Below are positions 18,708 to 27,437 of a stretch of DNA of 64,000 nucleotides, one piece after another. The position numbers and the translations under genes are program-made. The notes below the pieces were generated by a model. That model saw only the letters and a list, made by a program, of their open reading frames with translations. It was not told the DNA's origin and did not search any database. The stretch lies in NCBI GenBank assembly GCA_947625615.1, contig CANQPB010000007.1, positions 16,881-80,880 on the forward strand. Reading direction: 5' to 3'. The stretch is from an uncultured Clostridia bacterium. GTDB lineage: Bacteria > Bacillota > Clostridia > Oscillospirales > Ruminococcaceae. Numbering within the stretch: the first letter of the stretch is position 1; the number at the start of each line of letters is the position of its first letter.

Positions 18708-19424
18708 TTACTTTATGTACTTATTGATTATTTTCTGGCTCACGCTACCTGTCTCGATATCGGTATATCTCACGAACAGCGAAATTTTATTGTCCTCGTT
18801 AAGCGATTCCCAGATGTCGTTTGCAAATTCTTGGGCGTTGTTCGGAATTTTAACGCGCTCAGGCTCGCCCTGGAAAGTCGGCAGGGGATTGCCGTCGCCG
18901 ACATATGTGTGGATAAAATGCCCGAGGCCGGCGATAGGCGAATATTCAAAGGTATATCTTGCGCATGCCGAACCCGCAGCGTCCTCGCTCTTTAAAATCG
19001 ACATCTTATAGCTGTAGCCCTGCGAAAAATCGAGCTCCGCCGAAATTCTCGGCGTGAGGTTCGGCGCGTCCGGCTCGAACTCGCGAGTTCTTAAGGCACC
19101 CGAAAAGTCGCTTCCCAGGCGGATCCCCTCGACAATGGTGTCGGTCTGATCGCCGTTTGTGACTATAAGCTTTTTGCCGATTTTTCGCACCGCCGCGTAG
19201 ATGATAAGGCTCGGATCCTCAACCTTCGAGGCGTCGAACGGCTCGGTGAAGACGGCGCCGTCATGCTCGGCGAATACGCGGTTGCGGCTGTTTGCCGATC
19301 TTCCCATTATAAAATAGGCCGTCACGGCGCTCCTTCCGTCCTCAGACATTCCCGCGATGATGCCTCTGCCGACATAGGGGTCGCGCGTAAGCTCTTTGAT
19401 CGTGTTGATTTTGTAGATGTCCAT
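18708..19424 (-). CDS. purO: IMP cyclohydrolase, PurO-like family
   Basis: 238 residues. It starts 'INTIKELTRDPYVGRGIIAGMS' and contains 'AVTAYFIMGRSANSRNRVF', as in the IMP_cyclohyd family first known from archaeal PurO and also present in many Clostridia. It closes FAICAR to IMP, the last step of de novo purine synthesis. It lies 12 bases from the stand-alone AICAR formyltransferase, which lacks a cyclohydrolase, so the pair replaces bifunctional PurH. The exact family link is from recognition, not a search. Confidence 0.82.
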   Translation of the reverse strand: MDIYKINTIKELTRDPYVGRGIIAGMSEDGRSAVTAYFIMGRSANSRNRVFAEHDGAVFTEPFDASKVEDPSLIIYAAVRKIGKKLIVTNGDQTDTIVEGIRLGSDFSGALRTREFEPDAPNLTPRISAELDFSQGYSYKMSILKSEDAAGSACARYTFEYSPIAGLGHFIHTYVGDGNPLPTFQGEPERVKIPNNAQEFANDIWESLNEDNKISLFVRYTDIETGSVSQKIINKYIK

Positions 19425-19425
19425 T

Positions 19426-20559
19426 TTACTCTCCCTTTACAAGTCCGTAGACGTATTCATTATAAAGCTTGCCGTTCTTATAAAACGCGTCTCTTAAGAC
19501 GCCCTCAAGCTCAAAGCCCGCCTTTTCAAGCACTCTTCGGCTCGCCATATTCGGCTCAAATATCGTTCCCTCGATGCGCGAAATATCAAGCTTTTCAAAT
19601 GCTTCGGCGCAAATTCGCTTTGCGGCTTCGGTCATGATGCCTCTGCCGTAAAACTCGGGTATCAGGCAGTAGCCGATGACGCCGACTTTCGAGCACAGAT
19701 CGCTCCGCTTTTCCACCGAGATATTGCCGACCGCCTTGCCGTCAACAACTATTCCGTAAAAAATTCCGGTATTTTTCGCTTCGCCCTTTTGCGCCATTTC
19801 GGTGATGAACCACTCGGCGTCTTTTTCGGTATATGGGTTCGGAATACCGTCGGTGAGATATTTTCTGTCGACTTTGTTGATCGTTTCGGCAAGGCCGGCG
19901 GCGTCCGAAAGCTCCCACTTTCTGAGGGTAAAGCTCGGGGTTTCAGGCTTCTTTTCGTTCAAAAGCCTCCGGCAGAGCTTTTCCGCGGCCTCGGGCAAAA
20001 GCTTCCACTCCGCCTGCTCCATAATTCTGCGCTGGAGCTTTTCCGGCGTGTCGCCCTCCTTTACCTCAACGGCCTTTTGTGCCAAAATCTCGCCGCCGTC
20101 GCACACCTCGTTGACAAGGTGCACCGTCGCGCCGGAAACCTTAACTCCCTTTTTAAGGGCCTCCTCGTGCACTTTAAGCCCATAGTAGCCCTTTCCGCAG
20201 AAGGAGGGTATCAGCGCCGGGTGTACGTTTATAATGCGGTTTGCATACCGCTTTGTGAAGTCCTCCGAGAGTATAGACATGAATCCCGCAAGAATTATCA
20301 CCTCGGCGCCGTGATCTTCAAGTGCCTTGACGATTCCCGCCTCGAATTCCGAAAGATCCCGGCAGTCCTTTCTCGATATCGTCAGCGCGTCTATCCCGGC
20401 ATTTTTTGCCCTCTCGAGGGCATATGCCCCTGCCTTTGAGGATATCACGCAGACGATCTCGCCGCTTGTCAGAACGCCCGACTTCTCGGCGTCGATAAGA
20501 GCCTGCAAATTAGTTCCTCCGCCCGAGACTAAAACGGCTATCCGAATTTTTCTGTTCAT
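19426..20559 (-). CDS. purN: GAR formyltransferase fused to a GNAT N-acetyltransferase
   Basis: 377 residues, almost twice the normal PurN length. Residues 1 to about 200 are a full PurN: 'VLVSGGGTNLQALI', catalytic Asn and His in 'NVHPALIPSFCGKGYYG' (N111, H113) and Asp in 'EVCDGGEIL' (D154). From about 208 a RimJ/RimL-type GNAT domain follows: 'FTLRKWELSDAAGLAE', acetyl-CoA loop region 'IPEFYGRGIMTEAAKRI' and 'NMASRRVLEKAGFELEG'. PurN makes FGAR for purine synthesis; the substrate of the acetyltransferase half is unknown. The reading frame is open throughout, and both the next genes abut it (1 and 9 bases). Confidence 0.9.
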   Translation of the reverse strand: MNRKIRIAVLVSGGGTNLQALIDAEKSGVLTSGEIVCVISSKAGAYALERAKNAGIDALTISRKDCRDLSEFEAGIVKALEDHGAEVIILAGFMSILSEDFTKRYANRIINVHPALIPSFCGKGYYGLKVHEEALKKGVKVSGATVHLVNEVCDGGEILAQKAVEVKEGDTPEKLQRRIMEQAEWKLLPEAAEKLCRRLLNEKKPETPSFTLRKWELSDAAGLAETINKVDRKYLTDGIPNPYTEKDAEWFITEMAQKGEAKNTGIFYGIVVDGKAVGNISVEKRSDLCSKVGVIGYCLIPEFYGRGIMTEAAKRICAEAFEKLDISRIEGTIFEPNMASRRVLEKAGFELEGVLRDAFYKNGKLYNEYVYGLVKGE

Positions 20560-20568
20560 ATCAGTTTC

Positions 20569-21609
20569 CTATTCTATGACTATCTTGTCCTCGCCCCTGA
20601 CGGTGACGCCGATTACATAAGCGTCCTCGCCGCTGTCGCGAAGAATCTCAAGGGCCTTTTCCGCCTCGCTTTCGGGGACGACTATGCTCATTCCCACGCC
20701 CATGTTATAGGTGTTGAACATGTCCCTTTCGGGGATATTCCCGGTGCGCTGTATCAGCCCGAATATCGGCGGAATTCTGAGCGATTTTCTGTCTATTTTA
20801 GCGCAAAGCCCGTCGGGTATAGAGCGGGGGATATTCTCGTAGAATCCGCCGCCGGTGATATGCGAAATCCCCTTTACGTCCACGCTCTCAAGAAGCTTCA
20901 AAACCGGCTTTACATATATCTTTGTCGGCTCCAAAAGCGTCTCGCCGAGGCTCTTTCCGCCGAGCTCCTCAACGGGGGAGGCAAGGTCGGCGTTTTCGAT
21001 GTCGAACACCTTTCTTATCAGGGAGAATCCGTTTGAATGCACCCCCGAGGAGGGCAGGGCGATTATAACGTCTCCCTCGCGCATTCTTTGGTTGTCAATG
21101 ATTTTATCCATATCCACAACGCCGGTGCAGTATCCCGCGAGGTCATATTCCTCCTCCGGCATCATGCCGGGGTGTTCGGCGGTCTCGCCGCCTATAAGCG
21201 ACGCCCCCGCCATAACGCAGCCGTCGCAGACTCCCTTGACTATCGCCGCGATCTTTTCGGGAATGTTTCGGCCGCAGGCTATGTAGTCCAAAAATACCAG
21301 CGGCTTTGCCCCGCAGCATATGATGTCGTTCACGCACATGGCAACGCAGTCGATGCCGACGGTGTCGTGCTTATTCATCATGAACGCGAGCTTTAGCTTT
21401 GTGCCCACTCCGTCCGTTCCGCTCACAAGCACCGGCTTTTTATATCCCGAAAGATCCGGCAGGAAAAGCCCGCCGAAGCCGCCTATTCCCGACACCTCGC
21501 CGCCGGTGGCGGTACGCTTAATGTCGGCCTTCATCAGCTCGACCGACTTATAACCCGCGGTTATGTCCACGCCCGCCTGTCTGTAGCTTTCAGAAAAACT
21601 TTTTTCCAT
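20569..21609 (-). CDS. purM: phosphoribosylformylglycinamidine cyclo-ligase (AIR synthetase)
   Basis: 346 residues. It converts FGAM to AIR with ATP. Family blocks 'SYRQAGVDITAGYKSVELMK', 'VSGTDGVGTKLKLAFMMNKHDT' and 'ITGGGFYENIPRSIP' are present, and length is normal. It belongs to the same fold family as the PurL core. Good RBS, nine bases after purF's stop. Confidence 0.96.
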   Translation of the reverse strand: MEKSFSESYRQAGVDITAGYKSVELMKADIKRTATGGEVSGIGGFGGLFLPDLSGYKKPVLVSGTDGVGTKLKLAFMMNKHDTVGIDCVAMCVNDIICCGAKPLVFLDYIACGRNIPEKIAAIVKGVCDGCVMAGASLIGGETAEHPGMMPEEEYDLAGYCTGVVDMDKIIDNQRMREGDVIIALPSSGVHSNGFSLIRKVFDIENADLASPVEELGGKSLGETLLEPTKIYVKPVLKLLESVDVKGISHITGGGFYENIPRSIPDGLCAKIDRKSLRIPPIFGLIQRTGNIPERDMFNTYNMGVGMSIVVPESEAEKALEILRDSGEDAYVIGVTVRGEDKIVIE

Positions 21610-21618
21610 AGGATTACC

Positions 21619-23070
21619 TCACTTGTTTCTGTCGGCAAATTTGGGATTTGTCGAGATCTTTCTTTCAAAGCGCGATTTGTTCGACTGTGTCGGCTCCTTG
21701 GTGGGGTAGTTGCCGTCAAAGCAGGCATAGCAGAAGCCGGAGCCGTCCGTGCCGGCGATCTTCCTGACGTCCTCGATGCTCAGAAAATGCACCGAGTCCG
21801 CGCCGATTATCCCGGCTATCTCGTCAAGGCTGTGATTTGCCGCTATCAGCGATTCCCGCGAATCGATGTCTACCCCGTAGTAGCAGGGATTCATAAACGG
21901 GGGAGCCGACGAAAGCATGTGCACCTCTTTGGCGCCGCCGTCACGCAGCCTCTTGACTATCTTTGCCGAGGTGGTGCCGCGCACTATCGAGTCGTCAACC
22001 AAAATAACGCGCTTGTCCTTTACCACCGACTGAACCACGTTCAGCTTTATCGACACCATTTCCTCCCGCATTCCCTGGCTGGGCGCTATGAAAGTCCGGC
22101 CTATGTATTTATTTTTGATCAGACCTATGTCGTAGGGTATACCCGATTTTCTTGAATAGCCTATTGCGGCGTCGGTACCGCTGTCCGGCACGCCCACGAC
22201 GATGTCTGCGTCAATGGGATAGGCGTCGGCCAAAAGCTCGCCCACTCTCATTCTTGCGGCGTGCACCGAGCAGCCCTCGCATACGGAATCGGGCCGGGCG
22301 ATGTAAAGGTATTCGAACACGCAGAAGGCTTTTTTTGCGGTGTTGCAGTTTTCGGTTATCGAGGTGACGCCGTCCTTTGTGAACACCATAACCTCTCCCG
22401 GTTCAATCTCGCGGATAAGCTCGGCGTTCACGGCGTCCAAAGCGCAGGTCTCCGAGGCGACTATATAGGTGCCGTCCTCGCGGCGGCCGTAGCAAAGCGG
22501 CCTGAAACCGTGTGGGTCGCGCGCGGCTATAAGCTTCGAGGGTGACATTATTATCATCGAGAAAGCTCCCTCAAGCTTTTTTATTGACTGCACGACCGCG
22601 TCTTCTATATTTCTCGTCTTAAGACGTTCCTTCGTCACGACGTAGGCTATAACCTCGGTGTCGGAGGTGGAATGGAAGATAGAGCCCTGCTCCTCGAGCG
22701 CGGTTCTCAGCTCGTAGGAATTCACAAGGTTTCCGTTGTGGGCAAGTGCCATGTTTCCTTTGAGGTGATTCACCACCACAGGCTGGGCGTTTCTGCGCTC
22801 GCCGCCGCCCGTCGTGCCGTAGCGTACGTGGCCGACGGCCATGTTGCCGAGGCCGAGCTTTTCAAGCCGCTCCGCCGTGAAGATCTCGCTGACAAGGCCG
22901 GTGTCCTTACGGTATGTAAACACGCCGTCGTCGTTCACGACAATTCCGGCCGATTCCTGTCCGCGGTGCTGCAAAGCGAACAGCCCGTAGTATACCAAAG
23001 AGGCGACGTCCTGTGTATTCGGCGCGAAAACACCGAACACGCCGCATTCTTCATGAATGACATTTTCCAT
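21619..23070 (-). CDS. purF: amidophosphoribosyltransferase
   Basis: 483 residues, first committed enzyme of purine synthesis: PRPP plus glutamine to phosphoribosylamine. The Ntn-type nucleophile Cys is C9 in 'EECGVFGVF', after a short propeptide that should be removed. The PRPP loop is 'VILVDDSIVRGTTS'. Cysteines in 'FCVFEYLY', 'NPCYYG' and 'CYAC' match the four ligands of the oxygen-sensitive 4Fe-4S cluster in the Bacillus-type enzyme. The track start at 23091 is rejected: TGAGGAG lies just upstream of the ATG at 23070. Confidence 0.95.
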   Translation of the reverse strand: MENVIHEECGVFGVFAPNTQDVASLVYYGLFALQHRGQESAGIVVNDDGVFTYRKDTGLVSEIFTAERLEKLGLGNMAVGHVRYGTTGGGERRNAQPVVVNHLKGNMALAHNGNLVNSYELRTALEEQGSIFHSTSDTEVIAYVVTKERLKTRNIEDAVVQSIKKLEGAFSMIIMSPSKLIAARDPHGFRPLCYGRREDGTYIVASETCALDAVNAELIREIEPGEVMVFTKDGVTSITENCNTAKKAFCVFEYLYIARPDSVCEGCSVHAARMRVGELLADAYPIDADIVVGVPDSGTDAAIGYSRKSGIPYDIGLIKNKYIGRTFIAPSQGMREEMVSIKLNVVQSVVKDKRVILVDDSIVRGTTSAKIVKRLRDGGAKEVHMLSSAPPFMNPCYYGVDIDSRESLIAANHSLDEIAGIIGADSVHFLSIEDVRKIAGTDGSGFCYACFDGNYPTKEPTQSNKSRFERKISTNPKFADRNK

Positions 23071-23090
23071 AAAATACTCCTCAGAAGGCA

Positions 23091-23801
23091 TTATTCGCCG
23101 AAAACGCGGCGCATCATTTCGTTATAGGCGTCCTCTACGCCGCCCATGTCGCGGCGGAAGCGGTCTTTGTCAAGCTTTTCGTTGGTTTTGGAATCCCAGA
23201 AGCGGCAGGTGTCGGGGGAAATTTCGTCCGCAAGGACGATTTCGCCGTCGGCGGTTTTGCCGAATTCAAGCTTGAAGTCTACAAGCGTGACGCCGAGGCC
23301 CTTGAAGTATTCGCGCATGATCTCGTTCACCTTGAATGCCATCGTCTTGATCTTTTCGATCTCCTCCTTGGTGGCCAGCTTAAGGGCAACAGCGTGGTAG
23401 CTGTTTATCAGGGGATCGTGCAGGTCGTCGTTCTTGTAGGAGAATTCGATGGTGGGCTCGTCGAATACTATGCCCTCCTCAACGCCGTAGCGCTTTGCAA
23501 AGCTTCCGGCGGAGATGTTGCGGATAATTACCTCAAGCGGGACTATCGACACCTTTTTGACGAGGGTATCGCGGTCGCTCAGCTCTTCGACGAGGTGGGT
23601 GGGAATGCCGCTCTTTTCAAGAAGCTTCATGATGTAGTTCGACATTCTGTTGTTGATTGCGCCCTTTCCGACGATGGTGCCTTTTTTGAGGCCGTCGAGA
23701 GCGGTGGCGTCGTCCTTATAGGAGACGATGACAAGATTGGGGTCGTCGGTGGCAAATACCTTTTTGGCCTTGCCTTCATAAAGCTGTACAGTTTTTTCCA
23801 T
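23091..23801 (-). CDS. purC: SAICAR synthetase
   Basis: 236 residues. It joins aspartate to CAIR. '[19 protein letters not shown]', '[15 protein letters not shown]', 'DFKLEFG' and '[12 protein letters not shown]' are typical. The track ORF runs 50 codons further upstream into the cloverleaf repeat; the ATG at 23801 with CGGAGGA just before it is the real start. The gap to purE (192 bp) is the largest inside the operon and holds cloverleaf element B. Confidence 0.95.
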   Translation of the reverse strand: MEKTVQLYEGKAKKVFATDDPNLVIVSYKDDATALDGLKKGTIVGKGAINNRMSNYIMKLLEKSGIPTHLVEELSDRDTLVKKVSIVPLEVIIRNISAGSFAKRYGVEEGIVFDEPTIEFSYKNDDLHDPLINSYHAVALKLATKEEIEKIKTMAFKVNEIMREYFKGLGVTLVDFKLEFGKTADGEIVLADEISPDTCRFWDSKTNEKLDKDRFRRDMGGVEDAYNEMMRRVFGE

Positions 23802-23876
23802 GATAAATTCCTCCGTAAAATATAATAAAGTTGGTTTGGGTGTCAAAATTTCGGGGTTCGGCATTTCCCCGGTTCC

Positions 23877-23964
23877 GGCGCAGCCCGGCGCCGCCCCTTC
23901 GGGGCGGCCCGCCCGCCGCGCAGCGGCGGGCGTCTTGCGCTTGGGGCGCAAGACGGGCTGCGCC
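23877..23964. repeat. cloverleaf inverted-repeat element B
   Basis: A perfect 10-bp outer stem (GGCGCAGCCC/GGGCTGCGCC) encloses three perfect hairpins of 8, 9 and 9 bp. The outer arm matches element A at 10965, but the inner arms differ in sequence while keeping the four-way plan. It sits inside the purE-purC gap of an operon and has no T-run. Confidence 0.82.
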
Positions 23965-23993
23965 CAAAGCCCTCAGCCTCAGCCGAGGCCGGT

Positions 23994-24488
23994 TTATTCC
24001 GCTATTCTCTCGGCGATGCCCCTGTCCTTTTCAAGAACCGCCGCGGCGTCTTTGCGGCGCTTTTCGTCAAGCTTCGCGGCAAGGCCCTCGTCCTCAACGG
24101 CAAGTATCTGCGCCGCAAGTAAAGCGGCATTGACTCCGCCGTCTATGGCAACGGTAGCAACGGGAATTCCCGAAGGCATCATTACCGTTGACAGAAGGGC
24201 GTCAATGCCGTCAAGTGTCTGTGATTTGCAGGGTATTCCGATAACCGGCAGCGTGGTGTTCGCCGCGATGGCGCCGGCCAGATGAGCCGCCATTCCCGCC
24301 GCACATATCAGAACCCCAAAGCCGTTTTTGCGCGCTGATACGGCAAAGTCACGCGCCTCGGCAGGCGTCCTGTGCGCCGAGTAAACGTGAACCTCATACC
24401 CGATCCCGAGCGATGTAAGTGTTGCAGCTGTTTTTTTGAGAATCGGCAGATCGCTGTCGCTGCCCATAATGATTCCGACCTTTCTCAT
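23994..24488 (-). CDS. purE: N5-carboxyaminoimidazole ribonucleotide mutase / AIR carboxylase
   Basis: 164 residues. The signatures '[11 protein letters not shown]', '[13 protein letters not shown]' and '[17 protein letters not shown]' identify PurE. It forms CAIR either from N5-CAIR (class I, with PurK) or directly from AIR and CO2 (class II). purK is not in this operon, so the class is open. The track start is 25 codons too long; AGGGAGG precedes the ATG at 24488. It is the first gene of the purine operon, after a leader of about 100 bases. Confidence 0.94.
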   Translation of the reverse strand: MRKVGIIMGSDSDLPILKKTAATLTSLGIGYEVHVYSAHRTPAEARDFAVSARKNGFGVLICAAGMAAHLAGAIAANTTLPVIGIPCKSQTLDGIDALLSTVMMPSGIPVATVAIDGGVNAALLAAQILAVEDEGLAAKLDEKRRKDAAAVLEKDRGIAERIAE

Positions 24489-24522
24489 TTCGAGCCTCCC
24501 TGATACGGTTTTAAAAATGTAA

Positions 24523-24574
24523 GAGCGCTTCCCATAATATTCCGACATTTTTCGCAAAATCACAGCAAACGCTC
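24523..24574 (-). promoter_or_regulatory. hairpin in the purE leader, possible attenuator
   Basis: Complementary 8-base arms (GAGCGTTT/AAGCGCTC, one G-U pair) close a 36-base internal segment. The 3' arm is followed by CTTACATTTTT. No known purine riboswitch core is recognisable. Confidence 0.4.
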
Positions 24575-24594
24575 AGCATTAAATTACTACTTAT

Positions 24595-24623
24595 AATATA
24601 ACATTATTGCGCGTCAAAGTCAA
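24595..24623 (-). promoter_or_regulatory. sigma-A promoter of the purine operon
   Basis: TTGACT and TATATT with a 17-base spacer on the minus strand, about 105 bases upstream of the purE start. Confidence 0.75.
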
Positions 24624-24672
24624 ACCAAAAAAAGCTCATATAAACGCGCATAAATTGGCTTTTATGCCGAAA

Positions 24673-25098
24673 TTAAGAATCCGATGAGGCCTTGGTGTCG
24701 CAGTAAACGCAGCGGTAGATTTTTTCCTCGGCGTTTTCAAGCCTGAAAACGTGGTCGAGCTCCTGCTCTGTCGAGGTTATGCAGCGCGGATTTTTGCACC
24801 TTATCACGTTTTTAAGAATCTTCGGCAGCCCTATAGAGCGCTTCTCGCACAGAACCCCGTCTCTTATAATGTTTATCGTCACGTTCGGCGCGACATATCC
24901 GATAATGTCAAGATTCACCGGAATGTCCGCGTCTATCTTTATGATGTCCTTTTTCCCCATGGCCGAGCTGTTCGCGTTTTTAATGATCGCCACCGGGCAG
25001 TCCAGCTTGCCGAGGCCCAAAAGATCGTAAAGCGTCATTCCGCGCCCCGCGGGGATATGGTCGATGACAATGCCGTTTTTAATGGAATCTATATTCAT
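24673..25098 (-). CDS. pyrI: aspartate carbamoyltransferase regulatory subunit
   Basis: 141 residues. It binds nucleotides allosterically and holds the PyrB trimers together in the ATCase holoenzyme. The zinc domain cysteines are in 'IRCKNPRCITS' and 'YRCVYCDTKA'; the N-terminal allosteric half has 'IKNGIVIDHIPAGRG'. It is the last gene of the pyr operon, 13 bases after pyrB. Its presence implies CTP/ATP control on top of transcriptional control. Confidence 0.95.
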   Translation of the reverse strand: MNIDSIKNGIVIDHIPAGRGMTLYDLLGLGKLDCPVAIIKNANSSAMGKKDIIKIDADIPVNLDIIGYVAPNVTINIIRDGVLCEKRSIGLPKILKNVIRCKNPRCITSTEQELDHVFRLENAEEKIYRCVYCDTKASSDS

Positions 25099-25111
25099 AT
25101 CCTGTCCTTTC

Positions 25112-26035
25112 TCAGATCGTCCCGGCTTCCTTAAGAAGCATGAGGATAAGCGCCATTCTGATGTATTTCCCGTTCAGCACCTGCTTGAAGTAGCATGCGC
25201 GCGGATCTTTATCTATCTCCACCGAGATCTCGTTCACCCTCGGCAGCGGGTGCATCACCGAAAGGCTCTCCTTGGCGGTCTTAAGCTTTTCGGGAGTCAG
25301 AATATAGCTGTCCTTAAGTCTCAGGTAGTCCTCCTCGTTGAAGAATCTCTCCCGCTGCACCCTTGTCATGTAAAGGATATCCAGCTCTGGCATATATTCC
25401 TCAAGGCTGGTCGTCTGGACATATTCTATCCCCGCCGGCTTCAATACCTCCGATTTAACATAGCTCGGCAGCTTAAGCTCCTCGGGGGAGATGAGCACCA
25501 CCTTAAGCCCCTTATATCTTGCGAGCGCGCTTATCAGCGAGTGAACCGTCCTACCGAATTTAAGGTCGCCGCAGAAGCCCACCGTCAGGTTTTCAAAGCT
25601 TCCCTTTTCGCGCTGAATGGTCAGCAGGTCGGCGAGGGTCTGCGTCGGGTGGAAGTGTCCGCCGTCCCCGGCGTTAATCACCGGCACCGTCGAATTAAGC
25701 GAGGCCACAAGCGGCGCGCCCTCCTTGGGGTGGCGCATGGCGATGATGTCGGCGTAGCAGCTCACCACCTTTGTGGTGTCGGCCACGCTTTCGCCCTTTG
25801 AGGCCGAAGACGACTGCGCCTCGGAAAATCCGAGCACGTTTCCGCCGAGCTCGTACATCGCCGCCTCAAAGCTCAGGCGGGTGCGGGTCGAGGGCTCAAA
25901 GAACAGCGTCGCAAGCTTTTTGCCGTGGCAAACTTCCGAATATTTATCGGGGTGGGCGATAATGTCGTTCGCGGTCGAGATGAGCTCCTCGATATCGCTC
26001 ACCGAAAGATCCTGAATGTCTATAAGATGTCTCAT
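25112..26035 (-). CDS. pyrB: aspartate carbamoyltransferase catalytic subunit
   Basis: 307 residues. It condenses carbamoyl phosphate and aspartate. The carbamoyl-phosphate motif '[15 protein letters not shown]' and the aspartate-side '[11 protein letters not shown]' are present. It overlaps pyrE by four bases and is paired with pyrI. The carbamoyl phosphate synthase genes (carAB) are not in the window. Confidence 0.96.
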   Translation of the reverse strand: MRHLIDIQDLSVSDIEELISTANDIIAHPDKYSEVCHGKKLATLFFEPSTRTRLSFEAAMYELGGNVLGFSEAQSSSASKGESVADTTKVVSCYADIIAMRHPKEGAPLVASLNSTVPVINAGDGGHFHPTQTLADLLTIQREKGSFENLTVGFCGDLKFGRTVHSLISALARYKGLKVVLISPEELKLPSYVKSEVLKPAGIEYVQTTSLEEYMPELDILYMTRVQRERFFNEEDYLRLKDSYILTPEKLKTAKESLSVMHPLPRVNEISVEIDKDPRACYFKQVLNGKYIRMALILMLLKEAGTI

Positions 26036-26688
26036 AGTGCGGCTCCGTTCACAGAAAGATATTTTCTGATTCTCTCTACGTTTTCGGCGTTTTCGGGTTT
26101 TTCCTCAAGGTATTCAATAATGTCATATACCGTCGCGACCGAATAGACCGGGAAGCCGAATTCCTGCTCTATCTCCTTCATGGCCGACATCTCTGTTCTG
26201 CCCTTTTCCATGCGGTTCACCATTATAAGGCAGGCGGCCACCTTTACGCCCTCAAGCTTAGAGAGTATCTCCATGCTCTCCCTAATGGCCGTCCCCGCGG
26301 TTATAACGTCCTCGACTATGACAACCTCGTCGCCCGGCTTTGGGGTGTAACCCACCAAAACGCCGCCCTCGCCGTGATCCTTTGCCTCTTTTCTGTTGAA
26401 GAAGAAGGGGACGTCCACGCCGCTTTTCGAGAGCCCGACCGCCGCCGCGACCGCTATTGGAATGCCCTTATATGCCGGGCCGAAGAGAACGGTTCTTTTT
26501 TCGCCGACGTTTTCAAGATAGGCCCTTGCGTAAAATTCGCCCAGCTTTGATATCTGCGCGCCGGTCTTGATGTCCCCGGCGTTCAGAAAATAGGGTATCT
26601 TTCGGCCGGATTTTGCGGTGAAGTCGCCGAATTTAAGCACCCCGGCGTCCTCAAGAAAACTGATGAATTCTCTTTTGTAGCTGTCCAT
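26032..26688 (-). CDS. pyrE: orotate phosphoribosyltransferase
   Basis: 218 residues. It joins orotate and PRPP to make OMP. The PRPP loop is '[16 protein letters not shown]', and '[13 protein letters not shown]' and '[12 protein letters not shown]' are typical. It lies between pyrF and pyrB with a four-base overlap into pyrB. Confidence 0.95.
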   Translation of the reverse strand: MDSYKREFISFLEDAGVLKFGDFTAKSGRKIPYFLNAGDIKTGAQISKLGEFYARAYLENVGEKRTVLFGPAYKGIPIAVAAAVGLSKSGVDVPFFFNRKEAKDHGEGGVLVGYTPKPGDEVVIVEDVITAGTAIRESMEILSKLEGVKVAACLIMVNRMEKGRTEMSAMKEIEQEFGFPVYSVATVYDIIEYLEEKPENAENVERIRKYLSVNGAAL

Positions 26689-26705
26689 TATATATCCTCC
26701 TTAAC

Positions 26706-27404
26706 TTAATCGACAAATTCGCGAAGGCATCTTTCATAGGCGTCAACCGGGTCTTCCGCCGCGGTTATCGGCCGCCCGACTACAATGTAGTCGGATCCCG
26801 CCTTTTTTGCCTCCTCGGGGGTCATCACCCGCTTTTGGTCGCCCTTGTCGCCGTCGGCAAATCTCACCCCGGGGGTGACCGTCAGGAAGTTCCGGCCGCA
26901 CCGCTTATGAACCGCTTCCGCCTCAAGAGGGGAGCAGACAACGCCGTCGAGGCCCGATCTCATGGCGTTTTCGGCGTAGCTCATCACCGTTTCCGGCATC
27001 GGCGTCTCGATAAGCAGCTCGTTTTTAAGCGTCTCGGGGTCGGTCGACGTCAGCTGCGTCACCGCTATAAGAATAGGCCTCTTTCCGTCGGGGCGGGTAA
27101 GCCCCTCGACAGCCGCCGCCATCATCTTCGAGCCTCCCGCAGCGTGAAGATTTGTCATGTCCACGTCGAGCCCCGACAGCACCGACATCGCCTTTTTGAC
27201 GGTGTTCGGAATGTCGTGCAGCTTCAGATCCAAAAAGATCTTGTGCCCTCTTTCCTTGATCTTTCCTACTATAGACGGCCCCTCGGCATAGTAAAGCTCC
27301 ATGCCTATCTTGACGAACGGCTTTTTCTCGCCGAATCTGTCAAGAAATTCAAGGGTCTTCTGCCCGCTTGAAAAATCGCAGGCCACTATAACGTCTCTGC
27401 CCAT
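26706..27404 (-). CDS. pyrF: orotidine 5'-phosphate decarboxylase
   Basis: 232 residues, group 1 enzyme. The catalytic Asp-Lys-Asp array is visible in 'FLDLKLHDIPNTVKKA'; the phosphate-binding end has 'DYIVVGRPITAAEDP'. It decarboxylates OMP to UMP. Confidence 0.95.
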   Translation of the reverse strand: MGRDVIVACDFSSGQKTLEFLDRFGEKKPFVKIGMELYYAEGPSIVGKIKERGHKIFLDLKLHDIPNTVKKAMSVLSGLDVDMTNLHAAGGSKMMAAAVEGLTRPDGKRPILIAVTQLTSTDPETLKNELLIETPMPETVMSYAENAMRSGLDGVVCSPLEAEAVHKRCGRNFLTVTPGVRFADGDKGDQKRVMTPEEAKKAGSDYIVVGRPITAAEDPVDAYERCLREFVD

Positions 27405-27437
27405 AATTTACCTCCGAATATATAAATTTTAACCGAT

